DNA from: Natrinema marinum
GTDB taxonomy: Archaea; Halobacteriota; Halobacteria; Halobacteriales; Natrialbaceae
DNA: 64,000 nucleotides
Direction: 5' to 3'
Assembly (NCBI RefSeq): GCF_024296685.1
Contig: NZ_CP100763.1
Coordinates: 1,116,001-1,180,000 of the forward strand
In this document: positions 18,067 through 25,702 of the stretch, piece after piece
Numbering within the stretch: the first letter of the stretch is position 1
Layout: every line of letters begins with the position of its first letter
Program-made: the position numbers and the translations under genes
Notes under the pieces: generated by a model
What the model saw: the letters and a program-made list of their open reading frames with translations, nothing else
Told to the model about the DNA's origin: nothing
Databases searched by the model: none

Positions 18067-21000
18067 TATCGGTCACCTCGACGGCTGCCGTCCGCGGTCG
18101 TTTGGTCGCTCGCTGCGTTCGTTCTGGGGTCAGTGTCTGTTTCGTGCTCGCTCATGTCTGTCTCCGCGTTCGTCTCCGTCTCCTCGTTTCCGGCCGATTC
18201 GGCGGCCGGCCACGCTCGATACCAGACGTACGGTCGTGGCCCCCCGCTCGAGTCGTGGTCGTGAACGCGAACTCCCGCCACGTCGATGTCGAAGCCCGTC
18301 TCGGTGATCGCGACGGCCAGTTCGTCTCGACCCGCGACGGCGCCACCGTCGTCAGGAGACAGCCACGCCCCGACGACGCCGTCCTGTCCGAGTGCATCGG
18401 TGCCGTCGGCACGCGCATTGCCAATCTCGAGTTCGCCCGCAGGAACGGACGCACTGTGACTGGCCGTCTCCGCAGCGGCAACCGCGGTACGGCCGGTCGA
18501 TATCCCACCGTCGGTGGCGGCGCGCACACCGCCAGCACCAGCAGCCGATAGCGGTGTTCTCCCGCCGATGGCAGCATGCAGCGCGTACTGCTCGAGTTGC
18601 CCGTCTCGCACGACGGCTGCGCCGGTCGACCAGCCAAACGGCATCGTCGCCGCGCTCGTCGGTGATGGGCCGTCGAGGGCAGTCGCGCCTGCAACGTCCA
18701 CCTCGACGAGTCCGGGTTCGAACCCACACCCGATCGAAATCGACTCGCCGGGTTCGGGGAGGCGGACCGCACCGGTCACCGGCGTCATCTCGTCGCCCGT
18801 CTCGAGTGCGACGTAGGTGACGACGTGACGGGCGACCGACCCCAGCTTGTTCGGGCCGCTGTAGACCCGGTCGTAGCGCAACTGGAGGCGCTCGCCCAGT
18901 CCGACCGCAGCCGCCGTCGTCGTGCCGGCGAGTCGGTCGCCCTCGAGGTAGGCTATCTCGAGGGCGTGGTCACGTGAGCCACCGCTGGCAAGAGTCGCCT
19001 CGGGACCGGGCCACGCAGCGCCGCTCCAGCAGGTCTGCGTCGGGTTGTCTCGGCCGGTCGCCGTGCCGACAGAGAGCCCGACTGCACGGTCGGTCGTGAA
19101 CGTCCGGTCGGCGTCGCCGACAGCTGACGTCCCTGCCAGCATGACGTGGTCGGCGTCGATCCCGAGATCGACCGTCTGGATGCCCGGTTCAGTCGGCGTC
19201 AGGAAGTGGCCGACGGACGCGGACACGTCGTCGTCGAACCGGAACGCGCGATAGACGACGCGGATGCCGGCAGCGGCCGGATCCCGTGCCGGGACTGCGA
19301 CCTCGAGGTCGAATCCGGAGTCAGTCGTCTCGATTACCCGTCCGCGCACGCGACCGGGCAGGCGGTCGTCGTGTCGCACGAGCGCGAACGCGTCGTCCGT
19401 CGTCGTCGCGCACGTCGCCCCGTCGATCGCTGCGGCGTCATCGGCGACGGTGACCGCCTGCTGGTCGAATCCGTCAGCCGTCCGCACGGCCACGCCGGTC
19501 GTCCAGCCGGCCGTACGGTCGGTTGCACCGTCCTCGCGGGCAGCGTTCGTCGCCGAAAACACGAGCAAGTCGGGTTCGAAGCCGACATCGGTAACCGAGA
19601 CGGGGCCGGATGTCGACGGGACAGTAACGACACCAGCGTCGTACGCTCGCGTCTTCGGGGGTGTCGGTTTCGGCTTCGGTTTTGGTTTCGGCTTCGGCGA
19701 TCCCGAACTGCCGTCACCACCACTGCCGCCACCGCCCGGTGTCGGTGCTGGCGCTGGCGTTCCGCCGATGGGCCACAGCCACCAGAGCAGCCCAGCGATA
19801 CCGAGTGCGCCGATTCCACCGGCGACTGGAAGGATGGGGACCTCCGAGATCGGGCCGCTACCGGCGATGGTCACGTTCCCGCAGGTGGTCTCGTCCGTTC
19901 GATCGCCGCGGACTGCAAGGACGCGCGGTTGATACGTTCCCGACTCCTCGTAGCTGATTTCGGTGCGGAAGTCGGTCTCGTCCGTCACGTCGTACTCGCC
20001 GTCACCATCGAGATCGAAGCGGACGAACGCCGCGTCGGAGCCGCCGGCATCGACGACGATCGTCTCGTTCGGTCCGACCGTGCTGGCTGACAGCGTGCAG
20101 GTCGCAAGCGGCGGCGGCGTGGCGACGGACACATCCGCGCTCGCGCTGGCCGTTGCCCCGTCGTCGTCAACGACCGTCACCACCGCGACCACTCCGCCGG
20201 CGGCGTCGTAGCTGGTGGTCAGTTCCGGCCCGGTCGTCGTATTGTCGACCGTGCCGTCGCCATCGATGTCCCATCGATACTCGACGATCGAGCCATCCGG
20301 ATCGCTCGAGGCGCTCGCGTCGAAGGTCACGCTGTCACCTGCGTCCGGCTGTGCGGGGTCGGACGCAAGCGATGCCGATGGCGGCTGGTTCTCCTGGACG
20401 ATGATCGATCCGCAGGGTGTCTCGTCGGACGCTTCCATCTGGTTCCAGACGCGGACGCGCGGCTCGTACTCGCCCGGCTCGTCGTATTGCTTTTCGAAAC
20501 CGAACTGCTCGGAGAACCGTTCGTTCCACGTCCCGTCACCGTAATAGTCGATGTCGGCCCAGGTAGCGTTTTCCGACGCCGACGCGTCGATCGTCACCGA
20601 CTCACCGGGCGCGATCGATGTCCGCGAGACCGAACACACTGCAACCGGCCCAGGCGCGGAGACGAAGACCGATCGCTCCGCGTCGTCGGTCGTTCCGTCG
20701 TCGTCCACGACCGTCACGGAGACCGTCTTCGTCCCCGGATCCGTGTAGGTGTACGTGACCGTCGGATTCGTCGTCGTATTGTCGACCGTGCCGTCGCCGT
20801 CGATGTCCCAGCGGTACTCGACGATCGAGCCATCCGGATCGCTCGAGGCGCTCGCGTCGAACGTCACTTCCTCGTCGATACCGGGATTGTCGGGCGTGTA
20901 CTCGAACGTAGCCGTCGGCGCGGCGTTGTCCGTGACTGTCACAGCCGAACAGGCGGTCTCGTCGTCTCGTTCATACCGATCCCAGACGCGAATGCGAGGC

Positions 21001-21932
21001 GTGTACTCGCCCACCTCGTCGTACGTGGTCGTCGCCACGTGTGGCGCTTCGTAGGTGGTGGTATTCCACGTGCCGTCGCCTTCGTAGTCGAAGTCGACCC
21101 ATGCGGCGTTCGTCGAATTTCGGGCGTCGATCGTCACCGGTTCTCCGATTCTCGCCGTCGTCGGCGAAACCGAACACACTGCGGTCGGTCCGGGTGGATA
21201 CGCAGCAACGTAGTTCTCCGCACTGGCCTGAGCCCCAGCGTCGTCGATCACAGTCAACGTCACCAGCCGGGTCCCGTCGGTCGAATAGGTATGAGTGATC
21301 GTCGGGTTCGTCGTCGTATTGTCGACCGTGCCATCGCCGTCGAAGTCCCAGCGGTACTCGACGATCGCGCCATCTGGGTCGCTCGAGGCACTCGCATCGA
21401 ACGTCACTGGCTCGCCAGTTTCCGGGCTCCCAGGATCGTGCTCGAACGTTGCTGTTGGAATTCCGTTTTCGGTGACGTTGATCGCCTCACAGCCCGTCCA
21501 GTCTACAGACCCCTGCTCGTCTTCGGCCACGACGAGTGGATAGTACACGCCGGTGTCGGTGTAGCGCGTCGACGCGATGTGCGCTTCGCCGTCAGTCGTG
21601 TTCTCGTCGATCCGTTCATCACCGTCGAAGTCGTAGCCGACCCGTATCGCGTTCTGTGAATCGGTTGCGTCGAACTCCACGACTTCCCCTTGGACGATCT
21701 CGGTATCCGAAACCGAACACGCAGCTACCACACCACTCTGGGCTGTGCTAACCGATGGGACGTTGTCGTCGAAACCGGGTCCCGGGTCAGCGCCCACTGG
21801 GCCACCAGCGAACGCCACGGACAGAGCACACACAATGAGAAGTCCGCCGAGCAACCCGACTCGAGACACGGACCAACCGCTCCGCCTGCTGTTGGATTCC
21901 GCAGTTTGGTTGATCCAACTAGCCGGCCTCAT
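18066..21932 (-). CDS. Membrane-anchored PKD/Ig-like surface protein with cytoplasmic three-domain tail
   Basis: First gene of the giant operon, start ATG 21932, about 60 bases after a TATA box. A signal segment lies at residues 24-48 (GLLGGLLIVCALSVAFAGG). Seven Ig-like units follow: three canonical PKD domains (FDASASSDPDG, YRWDIDGDGTVDN) alternate with four related units that start CSVS/CTLS and hold a second Cys near the end, so each may close a disulfide. A transmembrane helix lies at about 701-721 (GGIGALGIAGLLWWLWPIGG), then a Gly/Ser and Lys-Pro linker (PKPKPKPKPKPTPPK), then three related domains with a GFEPD-type motif (about 770, 890, 1050). The positive residues after the helix predict that the tail is inside the cell. 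Likely role (inference): link the cytoplasmic giant proteins to the cell surface. The acidic end (EETETNAETDMSEHETDTD) is typical halophile sequence. Confidence 0.85.
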   Translation of the reverse strand: MRPASWINQTAESNSRRSGWSVSRVGLLGGLLIVCALSVAFAGGPVGADPGPGFDDNVPSVSTAQSGVVAACSVSDTEIVQGEVVEFDATDSQNAIRVGYDFDGDERIDENTTDGEAHIASTRYTDTGVYYPLVVAEDEQGSVDWTGCEAINVTENGIPTATFEHDPGSPETGEPVTFDASASSDPDGAIVEYRWDFDGDGTVDNTTTNPTITHTYSTDGTRLVTLTVIDDAGAQASAENYVAAYPPGPTAVCSVSPTTARIGEPVTIDARNSTNAAWVDFDYEGDGTWNTTTYEAPHVATTTYDEVGEYTPRIRVWDRYERDDETACSAVTVTDNAAPTATFEYTPDNPGIDEEVTFDASASSDPDGSIVEYRWDIDGDGTVDNTTTNPTVTYTYTDPGTKTVSVTVVDDDGTTDDAERSVFVSAPGPVAVCSVSRTSIAPGESVTIDASASENATWADIDYYGDGTWNERFSEQFGFEKQYDEPGEYEPRVRVWNQMEASDETPCGSIIVQENQPPSASLASDPAQPDAGDSVTFDASASSDPDGSIVEYRWDIDGDGTVDNTTTGPELTTSYDAAGGVVAVVTVVDDDGATASASADVSVATPPPLATCTLSASTVGPNETIVVDAGGSDAAFVRFDLDGDGEYDVTDETDFRTEISYEESGTYQPRVLAVRGDRTDETTCGNVTIAGSGPISEVPILPVAGGIGALGIAGLLWWLWPIGGTPAPAPTPGGGGSGGDGSSGSPKPKPKPKPKPTPPKTRAYDAGVVTVPSTSGPVSVTDVGFEPDLLVFSATNAAREDGATDRTAGWTTGVAVRTADGFDQQAVTVADDAAAIDGATCATTTDDAFALVRHDDRLPGRVRGRVIETTDSGFDLEVAVPARDPAAAGIRVVYRAFRFDDDVSASVGHFLTPTEPGIQTVDLGIDADHVMLAGTSAVGDADRTFTTDRAVGLSVGTATGRDNPTQTCWSGAAWPGPEATLASGGSRDHALEIAYLEGDRLAGTTTAAAVGLGERLQLRYDRVYSGPNKLGSVARHVVTYVALETGDEMTPVTGAVRLPEPGESISIGCGFEPGLVEVDVAGATALDGPSPTSAATMPFGWSTGAAVVRDGQLEQYALHAAIGGRTPLSAAGAGGVRAATDGGISTGRTAVAAAETASHSASVPAGELEIGNARADGTDALGQDGVVGAWLSPDDGGAVAGRDELAVAITETGFDIDVAGVRVHDHDSSGGPRPYVWYRAWPAAESAGNEETETNAETDMSEHETDTDPRTNAASDQTTADGSRRGDR
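20233..21407 (-). repeat. Three near-identical 98-bp repeats inside the PKD gene
   Basis: Copies lie at 20233-20330, 20770-20867 and 21310-21407, spaced 537 and 540 bp apart. I count four differences between the first two copies. They encode the core of the three canonical PKD domains, while the units between them have diverged far more. This suggests recent duplication or gene conversion limited to this core, and possible copy-number change by recombination. Confidence 0.85.
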
Positions 21933-21990
21933 ATAGCTCTCGATCCGATACCGCCAGTACCGACATCAAATTGACCGATCCAACACATTA

Positions 21991-22003
21991 CTAATATATA
22001 AAC
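21991..22003 (-). promoter_or_regulatory. TATA box of the giant-gene operon
   Basis: On the minus strand GTTTATATATTAG is a strong haloarchaeal TATA box. Transcription would start near 21970, leaving a leader of about 35-40 nt before ATG 21932. No other promoter-like AT-rich stretch is seen between the five genes, whose overlaps suggest one polycistronic RNA. Confidence 0.7.
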
Positions 22004-22143
22004 GTTTGTCATAGTTCGTCGGCGTCGCTCAAATAAGCGAGTCTCCATGTGGCGCTGCAGGATTCGGGGTTATTCGTCGACTGGAGATCGGCCATGTGAC
22101 CCAATCGACCGTGGTCATGCGGGCACGTTTGATACAGAATTCC
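22004..22143. other. Intergenic region upstream of the giant operon
   Basis: No gene or RNA gene is seen here. It is less GC-rich than the flanking coding DNA. Its right end (22136-22143, AGAATTCC) is the left target duplication of the miniature element that follows. Confidence 0.6.
22136..22143 (+). repeat. Left 8-bp target site duplication
   Basis: AGAATTCC, identical to the copy at 22535-22542 directly after the right terminal inverted repeat. Confidence 0.8.
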
Positions 22144-22180
22144 GGCTCTGTTGAAACTATCAACTAGTGATATGTTTCAG

Positions 22181-22219
22181 CGGTCGTGCTGAATATACAG
22201 CGCGTATACAGCACGGCCG
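22181..22219. promoter_or_regulatory. Long imperfect palindrome inside the miniature element
   Basis: CGGTCGTGCTG (22181-22191) pairs with CAGCACGGCCG (22209-22219), 10 of 11, and the inner TATAC/GTATA extends the stem around an AGCGC loop. It lies about 60 bp before the small ORF. It could be an operator, a hairpin used in transposition, or a terminator of incoming transcription. Confidence 0.55.
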
Positions 22220-22276
22220 TATCTATCGGCTGGGATCTTCACGAACTTATTTTATGGCAGGCAGTCACGATTGTCT

Positions 22277-22480
22277 ATGGTTGATCCGCGACTATTGCGA
22301 CGGATCGATATCCTGCTCGCCCTTCTGGCTCTCTGGATCGTTCTAACGCTCGTACTCGGAAGTTTCGTCCTGATGGCATTCGATACAGTAACGGGGGTGC
22401 TTGCCCTTGCGACCGTCGTATTGGTCGTGGTGATCAGCGCCTACTCGTATCTCAGATATTCGGAAGGCACACCCGAGTGA
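22277..22480 (+). CDS. Small two-helix membrane protein (67 aa), passenger of the miniature element
   Basis: Start ATG 22277 (MVDPRLLRRID); a TATA-like CTTATTTTAT at 22245-22254 lies about 25 bases upstream, giving a leaderless transcript. A TTG six bases earlier is possible but less likely. Two hydrophobic helices (about residues 11-35, ILLALLALWIVLTLVLGSFV, and 40-60, TGVLALATVVLVVVISAYSY) are preceded by Arg residues, so both ends are probably inside the cell. The reading frame fills the middle of the IS6-type element. No family recognised and no function proposed. It might be a real cargo gene or chromosomal DNA trapped between two ends. Confidence 0.65.
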   Translation: MVDPRLLRRIDILLALLALWIVLTLVLGSFVLMAFDTVTGVLALATVVLVVVISAYSYLRYSEGTPE

Positions 22481-22534
22481 TCCTCTGTATTCAGCAGGCT
22501 AGTTGTATCAACGGCTAAGGGTTTCAACAAAGCC

Positions 22535-22542
22535 AGAATTCC
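22535..22542 (+). repeat. Right 8-bp target site duplication
   Basis: AGAATTCC, identical to the copy at 22136-22143 directly before the left terminal inverted repeat. Confidence 0.8.
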
Positions 22543-22793
22543 CATCGCAGAGACCGTATTCGGAAGCGAGATTCCAGTCAGATGGTGGTGAGTACACAAC
22601 ATCACCAACAGTCGCGATAGCGCTTCTTTCGCCACCGCATCCACGTTTGACTGGCCGAGATTCCACTGCGATACGTGGTTTCGGGCATACACACACAGAA
22701 AACGCGACGCCTCTCCGTTCAATCCGTCTCTGACCCCTGTTTATCAGCTAAGGGTAACCTTCAAGGAGCGACAGTGAGAGCTACGTGTAACTG
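22543..22793. other. Intergenic region without a convincing gene
   Basis: I see no gene here. A minus-strand reading frame (22722 down to 22441) starts here but runs through the miniature element and antisense to the small ORF, and resembles nothing I know. A TGTTTATCAG stretch near 22738 may be the promoter of the following gene. Confidence 0.5.
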
Positions 22794-23552
22794 GTGAATC
22801 GTGTGAGCAAGAACGACGCTCTCAGCGAACCGGGAACGCGCGGGGGAAGCGAGTCCGAGAGCGAACGGGGCGAGTCGACGGGGCCCGTCGATCTCGGAAT
22901 CGGGATTCCGGTCGATATCGACATCGACGCCGTCGACGAGGACGCCGAACACGTCGAACTCGAGTTCGACGAAGACACCGTCCCCGAATCGACCGACGAG
23001 TCACCATCCGATGGCAACGGATCACGGATCGACCGGAACGAACTCCGCGCCGAGGAACGAACGGCGCTCGAGCGAGCGGACATCGATCCAGACGACATCC
23101 CTGAAAAGGAGTATTCCTACCGGCTGTTGCTAGACGAAGGTCTCGACGAAGACACCGCTGACACCCTTCGCAGACGGTTCTCGCTGCCGTGGTCGTTCGA
23201 CTCCTCCGGCGATCTCGACCGACGCTCGAGCGAGGTGCGCGGCCTCGGCAACGCCGAACGCGAGTGGATCGCGGTCAGCGGGGACGAAGACTGGCAGTCC
23301 TTCGAGTACGAACACACCGAGCCGGTCTCGACCGCGCGCGAACGGCCGTCGGAACGACCGTATCCGAAACCGACGCCGGTGACGGCAGTGACGGGCGTCG
23401 GCCCCGACGACGCGGACGCGCTGGCCGACGCGGGGGTGCAATCGGCCGAACGGCTGGCGACGATCGACGCGATGACCGTCGCCGACCTACTCGAGTTGAA
23501 CGTCTTGCACGTCCGGATGTGGCGACACAACGCTCGCGAACTGCTCGAGTGA
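22794..23552 (+). CDS. Haloarchaeal helix-hairpin-helix-like protein (DUF7409-type)
   Basis: 252 residues if GTG 22794 is the start; GTG 22803 is equally possible. Residues 1-85 are acidic and disordered. A middle block (EYSYRLLLDEGLDEDTADTL, then RRFSLPWSF, DLDRRSSEVRGLGNAEREWI) looks like the haloarchaeal DUF7409-type module, named from memory. The C-terminus (TAVTGVGPDDADALADAGVQ, then ATIDAMTVADLLEL) is a helix-hairpin-helix of the kind that binds DNA in other proteins. The role is unknown; DNA binding is inference. The gene stands alone, upstream of the aldolase. Confidence 0.75.
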   Translation: MNRVSKNDALSEPGTRGGSESESERGESTGPVDLGIGIPVDIDIDAVDEDAEHVELEFDEDTVPESTDESPSDGNGSRIDRNELRAEERTALERADIDPDDIPEKEYSYRLLLDEGLDEDTADTLRRRFSLPWSFDSSGDLDRRSSEVRGLGNAEREWIAVSGDEDWQSFEYEHTEPVSTARERPSERPYPKPTPVTAVTGVGPDDADALADAGVQSAERLATIDAMTVADLLELNVLHVRMWRHNARELLE

Positions 23553-23662
23553 GACGAAACCCGTAATCGCACTCGAGCGCCGGCAGAACGCCGCGGCGCT
23601 CATCGGTCACTCGACGAGATTACTACACTTGTACGTAATTTCGATAATCCGGACCATCAGAG

Positions 23663-23669
23663 ATTTATA
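23663..23669 (+). promoter_or_regulatory. TATA box of fba-fbp
   Basis: TTTATAG about 25-30 bases before ATG 23694, so the transcript is probably leaderless. It would drive aldolase and FBPase together. Confidence 0.6.
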
Positions 23670-23693
23670 GCGACCCGTTGGACCGTCTAACAG

Positions 23694-24488
23694 ATGATTC
23701 CGATCGACGACTCTCCGATCGTTCGCGACGGCAAGTCACTGATTCTGGCGATGGACCACGGGCTCGAGCACGGCCCGGTCGACTTCGAGGAGGTTCCGGA
23801 GAAACTCGATCCGTCGACGGTCTTCGAGACGGCGACCCACGACGCCGTCACCGCGATGGCCGTCCAGAAGGGGATTGCGGAGGGCTACTACCCCAGCTAC
23901 GAGGACGACGTGAACCTCCTGTTGAAGCTCAACGGGACCTCGAACCTCTGGATGGGCGAGCCCGACTCGGCGGTCAACTGCTCGGTCGACTACGCAGCCG
24001 AGATCGGTGCCGACGCTCTCGGATTTACCGTCTACGGCGGCTCGAACCACGAGATCGAGATGGTCGAGGAGTTCCGCGACGCCCAGGAGAAGGGCCGCGA
24101 GTACGATCTCCCCATGGTCATGTGGTCGTATCCGCGCGGACAGGGCCTGAAAAACGACACGAAGCCGGGCACGATCTCTTATGCGACCCGACTCGCCCTC
24201 GAGCTTGGTGCCGACATCGCGAAGGTCAAATACCCCGGTAGCAAGGACGCCATGGCTCACGCCGTCAAGTGCGCCGGCGACATGAAGGTCGTCATGTCCG
24301 GCGGCTCCAAAACGTCTGACTACGAGTTCCTCTCGCAGGTCGAGGCCGTCATCGACGCCGGCGCGAAGGGGCTGGCCGTCGGCCGCAACGTCTGGCAGCG
24401 CGAGAACCCGACCCAGCTCTTAGACGCCCTCGAGAAGGTCATCTACGAGGAGGCGACGGCCGACGCCGCGCTCGAGGCGACCGAATAG
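23694..24488 (+). CDS. Class I fructose-bisphosphate aldolase (archaeal DhnA type)
   Basis: 264 residues, the usual length. It cleaves or forms fructose-1,6-bisphosphate through a Schiff base. Seen motifs: LAMDHGLEHGP at the start, the Schiff-base lysine region DIAKVKYPGSKD near residue 180, and the phosphate-binding SGGSK and GLAVGRNVWQ near 200-240. The same fold includes 2-amino-3,7-dideoxyheptulosonate synthase of aromatic synthesis; the FBPase gene two bases downstream favours the aldolase role in gluconeogenesis. Confidence 0.88.
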   Translation: MIPIDDSPIVRDGKSLILAMDHGLEHGPVDFEEVPEKLDPSTVFETATHDAVTAMAVQKGIAEGYYPSYEDDVNLLLKLNGTSNLWMGEPDSAVNCSVDYAAEIGADALGFTVYGGSNHEIEMVEEFRDAQEKGREYDLPMVMWSYPRGQGLKNDTKPGTISYATRLALELGADIAKVKYPGSKDAMAHAVKCAGDMKVVMSGGSKTSDYEFLSQVEAVIDAGAKGLAVGRNVWQRENPTQLLDALEKVIYEEATADAALEATE

Positions 24489-24490
24489 GG

Positions 24491-25360
24491 ATGACGGTTT
24501 CGGACCCAGTCGTCGAGGAGGTCGTATCGACGATCGGCCGCTCGGCGACCGAGATCCGACAGGGACTGATCGGTCGTCGGGGAACGGTCGACGAGGAGAA
24601 TCCCAGCGGCGAGACCCAGGCCGAGGCCGACGTTTGGGCCGACGACCTGCTCGCCGATCGGCTCGGCGAGATCGACGGCGTCGGCGAGTACGCGAGCGAG
24701 GAGCGCGCTGACGTGATCGACTGTGGCGACGACCCCGCCGCCTCGGACGCCTACGCCGTTGCGGTCGACCCGCTCGACGGCTCGTCGAACCTCAAGTCCA
24801 ACAACGCGATGGGGACGATCTTCGGCGTCTACGACGACGCCTTGCCGGCTCGCGGCGAGGCGCTCGTCGCCGCCGGCTACGTCCTCTACGGACCGATCAC
24901 GACGATGATGATCGCTACCGAGGAGACCGTCGCCGAGTACGAACTCTCCGGCGGCGAGCGCACCGTCGTCGACGACGACGTGACCCTGCCTGACGAGCCG
25001 GTCGTCTTCGGCTTCGGCGGTCGCGTCCCCGACTGGCCAGACGACTTCCGCGAGTACGCCCGCGAGATCGAAGACGAGCTCAAACTCCGCTATGGCGGCG
25101 CGCTGATCGGCGACGTCAATCAGGTGCTCACCTACGGCGGCACGTTCGGCTACCCCGGTCTCCAGTCTCGCCCCGAGGGCAAGCTCAGGCTCCAGTTCGA
25201 GGGCAATCCGATCGGCTACGTCGTCGAACGGGCCGGCGGCCGCTCATCGAACGGCGACCGATCGCTGCTGTCCGTCCAGCCCGACGACCTCCACGACCGG
25301 ACGCCGGTCCACGTCGGGAACGACGAACTGATCGACCGTCTCGAGGCGGCTCTCGAGTAA
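24491..25360 (+). CDS. fbp: Fructose-1,6-bisphosphatase class I
   Basis: 289 residues. It hydrolyses fructose-1,6-bisphosphate to fructose-6-phosphate, the committed step of gluconeogenesis. The metal-binding signature VDPLDGSSN is at about residue 94, with EYASEERADV (about 60) giving the first acidic ligands, and RYGGALIGDVNQVL plus KLRLQFEGNPIGYVVERAGG in the C-terminal half. It starts two bases after the aldolase stop, so the two enzymes are made together and act on consecutive steps. Confidence 0.92.
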   Translation: MTVSDPVVEEVVSTIGRSATEIRQGLIGRRGTVDEENPSGETQAEADVWADDLLADRLGEIDGVGEYASEERADVIDCGDDPAASDAYAVAVDPLDGSSNLKSNNAMGTIFGVYDDALPARGEALVAAGYVLYGPITTMMIATEETVAEYELSGGERTVVDDDVTLPDEPVVFGFGGRVPDWPDDFREYAREIEDELKLRYGGALIGDVNQVLTYGGTFGYPGLQSRPEGKLRLQFEGNPIGYVVERAGGRSSNGDRSLLSVQPDDLHDRTPVHVGNDELIDRLEAALE

Positions 25361-25408
25361 TCGACGACCCGTCGCCGGTATCGACTATCGACGTTCTCCC
25401 TTCTCGCA

Positions 25409-25645
25409 TCAGTCCAGCCAGTCTACGGTCACGCTGACGTAGACGCCGACACCGACCAGCAGCAGGACGTAAAATGCCCACTGCGGCCAGGCGGTCTCGA
25501 GGAAGAGCAGCGTCAGGAATAGGACCCACAGCGAGACGACGAGCAGGTCGCCGAGGAGCCGGAGGCTGCCGTTCGTGAGGGCGGCGAAGACGCTACGGTC
25601 GGACTCGGCGTCGGATCGCGAACGGCGGGCGGAATCGTTGCTCAT
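25409..25645 (-). CDS. Small haloarchaeal membrane protein (78 aa)
   Basis: The Ser/Arg/Asp-rich first 20 residues are followed by two hydrophobic helices (about 31-49, LLGDLLVVSLWVLFLTLLFL, and 53-72, WAFYVLLLVGVGVYVSVTV). It converges with the FBPase gene and lies 57 bases from the protease gene, which reads in the same direction and could share its transcript. Function unknown. Confidence 0.7.
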   Translation of the reverse strand: MSNDSARRSRSDAESDRSVFAALTNGSLRLLGDLLVVSLWVLFLTLLFLETAWPQWAFYVLLLVGVGVYVSVTVDWLD

Positions 25646-25702
25646 GTGGATCGCTCCCCGGTCGATAGTCGAGCGGGATCAGTGCGGTCGGTCGGCCGTC
25701 GG

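Larger units (their letters stand above)
22144..22534 (+). mobile_element. IS6-type miniature element (391 bp) carrying a small membrane-protein gene
   Basis: The left end GGCTCTGTTGAAAC (22144-22157) is matched by the reverse complement of 22521-22534 (GGCTTTGTTGAAAC), 13 of 14 bases. The element is flanked by identical 8-bp direct repeats AGAATTCC (22136-22143 and 22535-22542). IS6-family insertion sequences have ends of the form GGCTCTGTTGCAA and make 8-bp target duplications, so this fits a non-autonomous IS6-type element. No transposase is encoded; the only reading frame is the 67-residue membrane protein at 22277-22480. The perfect target duplication implies a fairly recent insertion. 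Confidence 0.8.

Noticed and set aside
1-22000. A complete contractile injection system
   Set aside because: No sheath, tube, LysM, spike, baseplate or AAA ATPase gene is seen in the window; the idea cannot be kept without the sequence to the left.
22136-22542. A 22-bp terminal inverted repeat including the AATTC part
   Set aside because: AGAATTCC is a direct 8-bp repeat that happens to be nearly palindromic; the true inverted repeat is the 14-bp GGCTCTGTTGAAAC.
22441-22722. Minus-strand 93-residue frame
   Set aside because: It crosses the element border, is antisense to the small ORF and shows no known motif.
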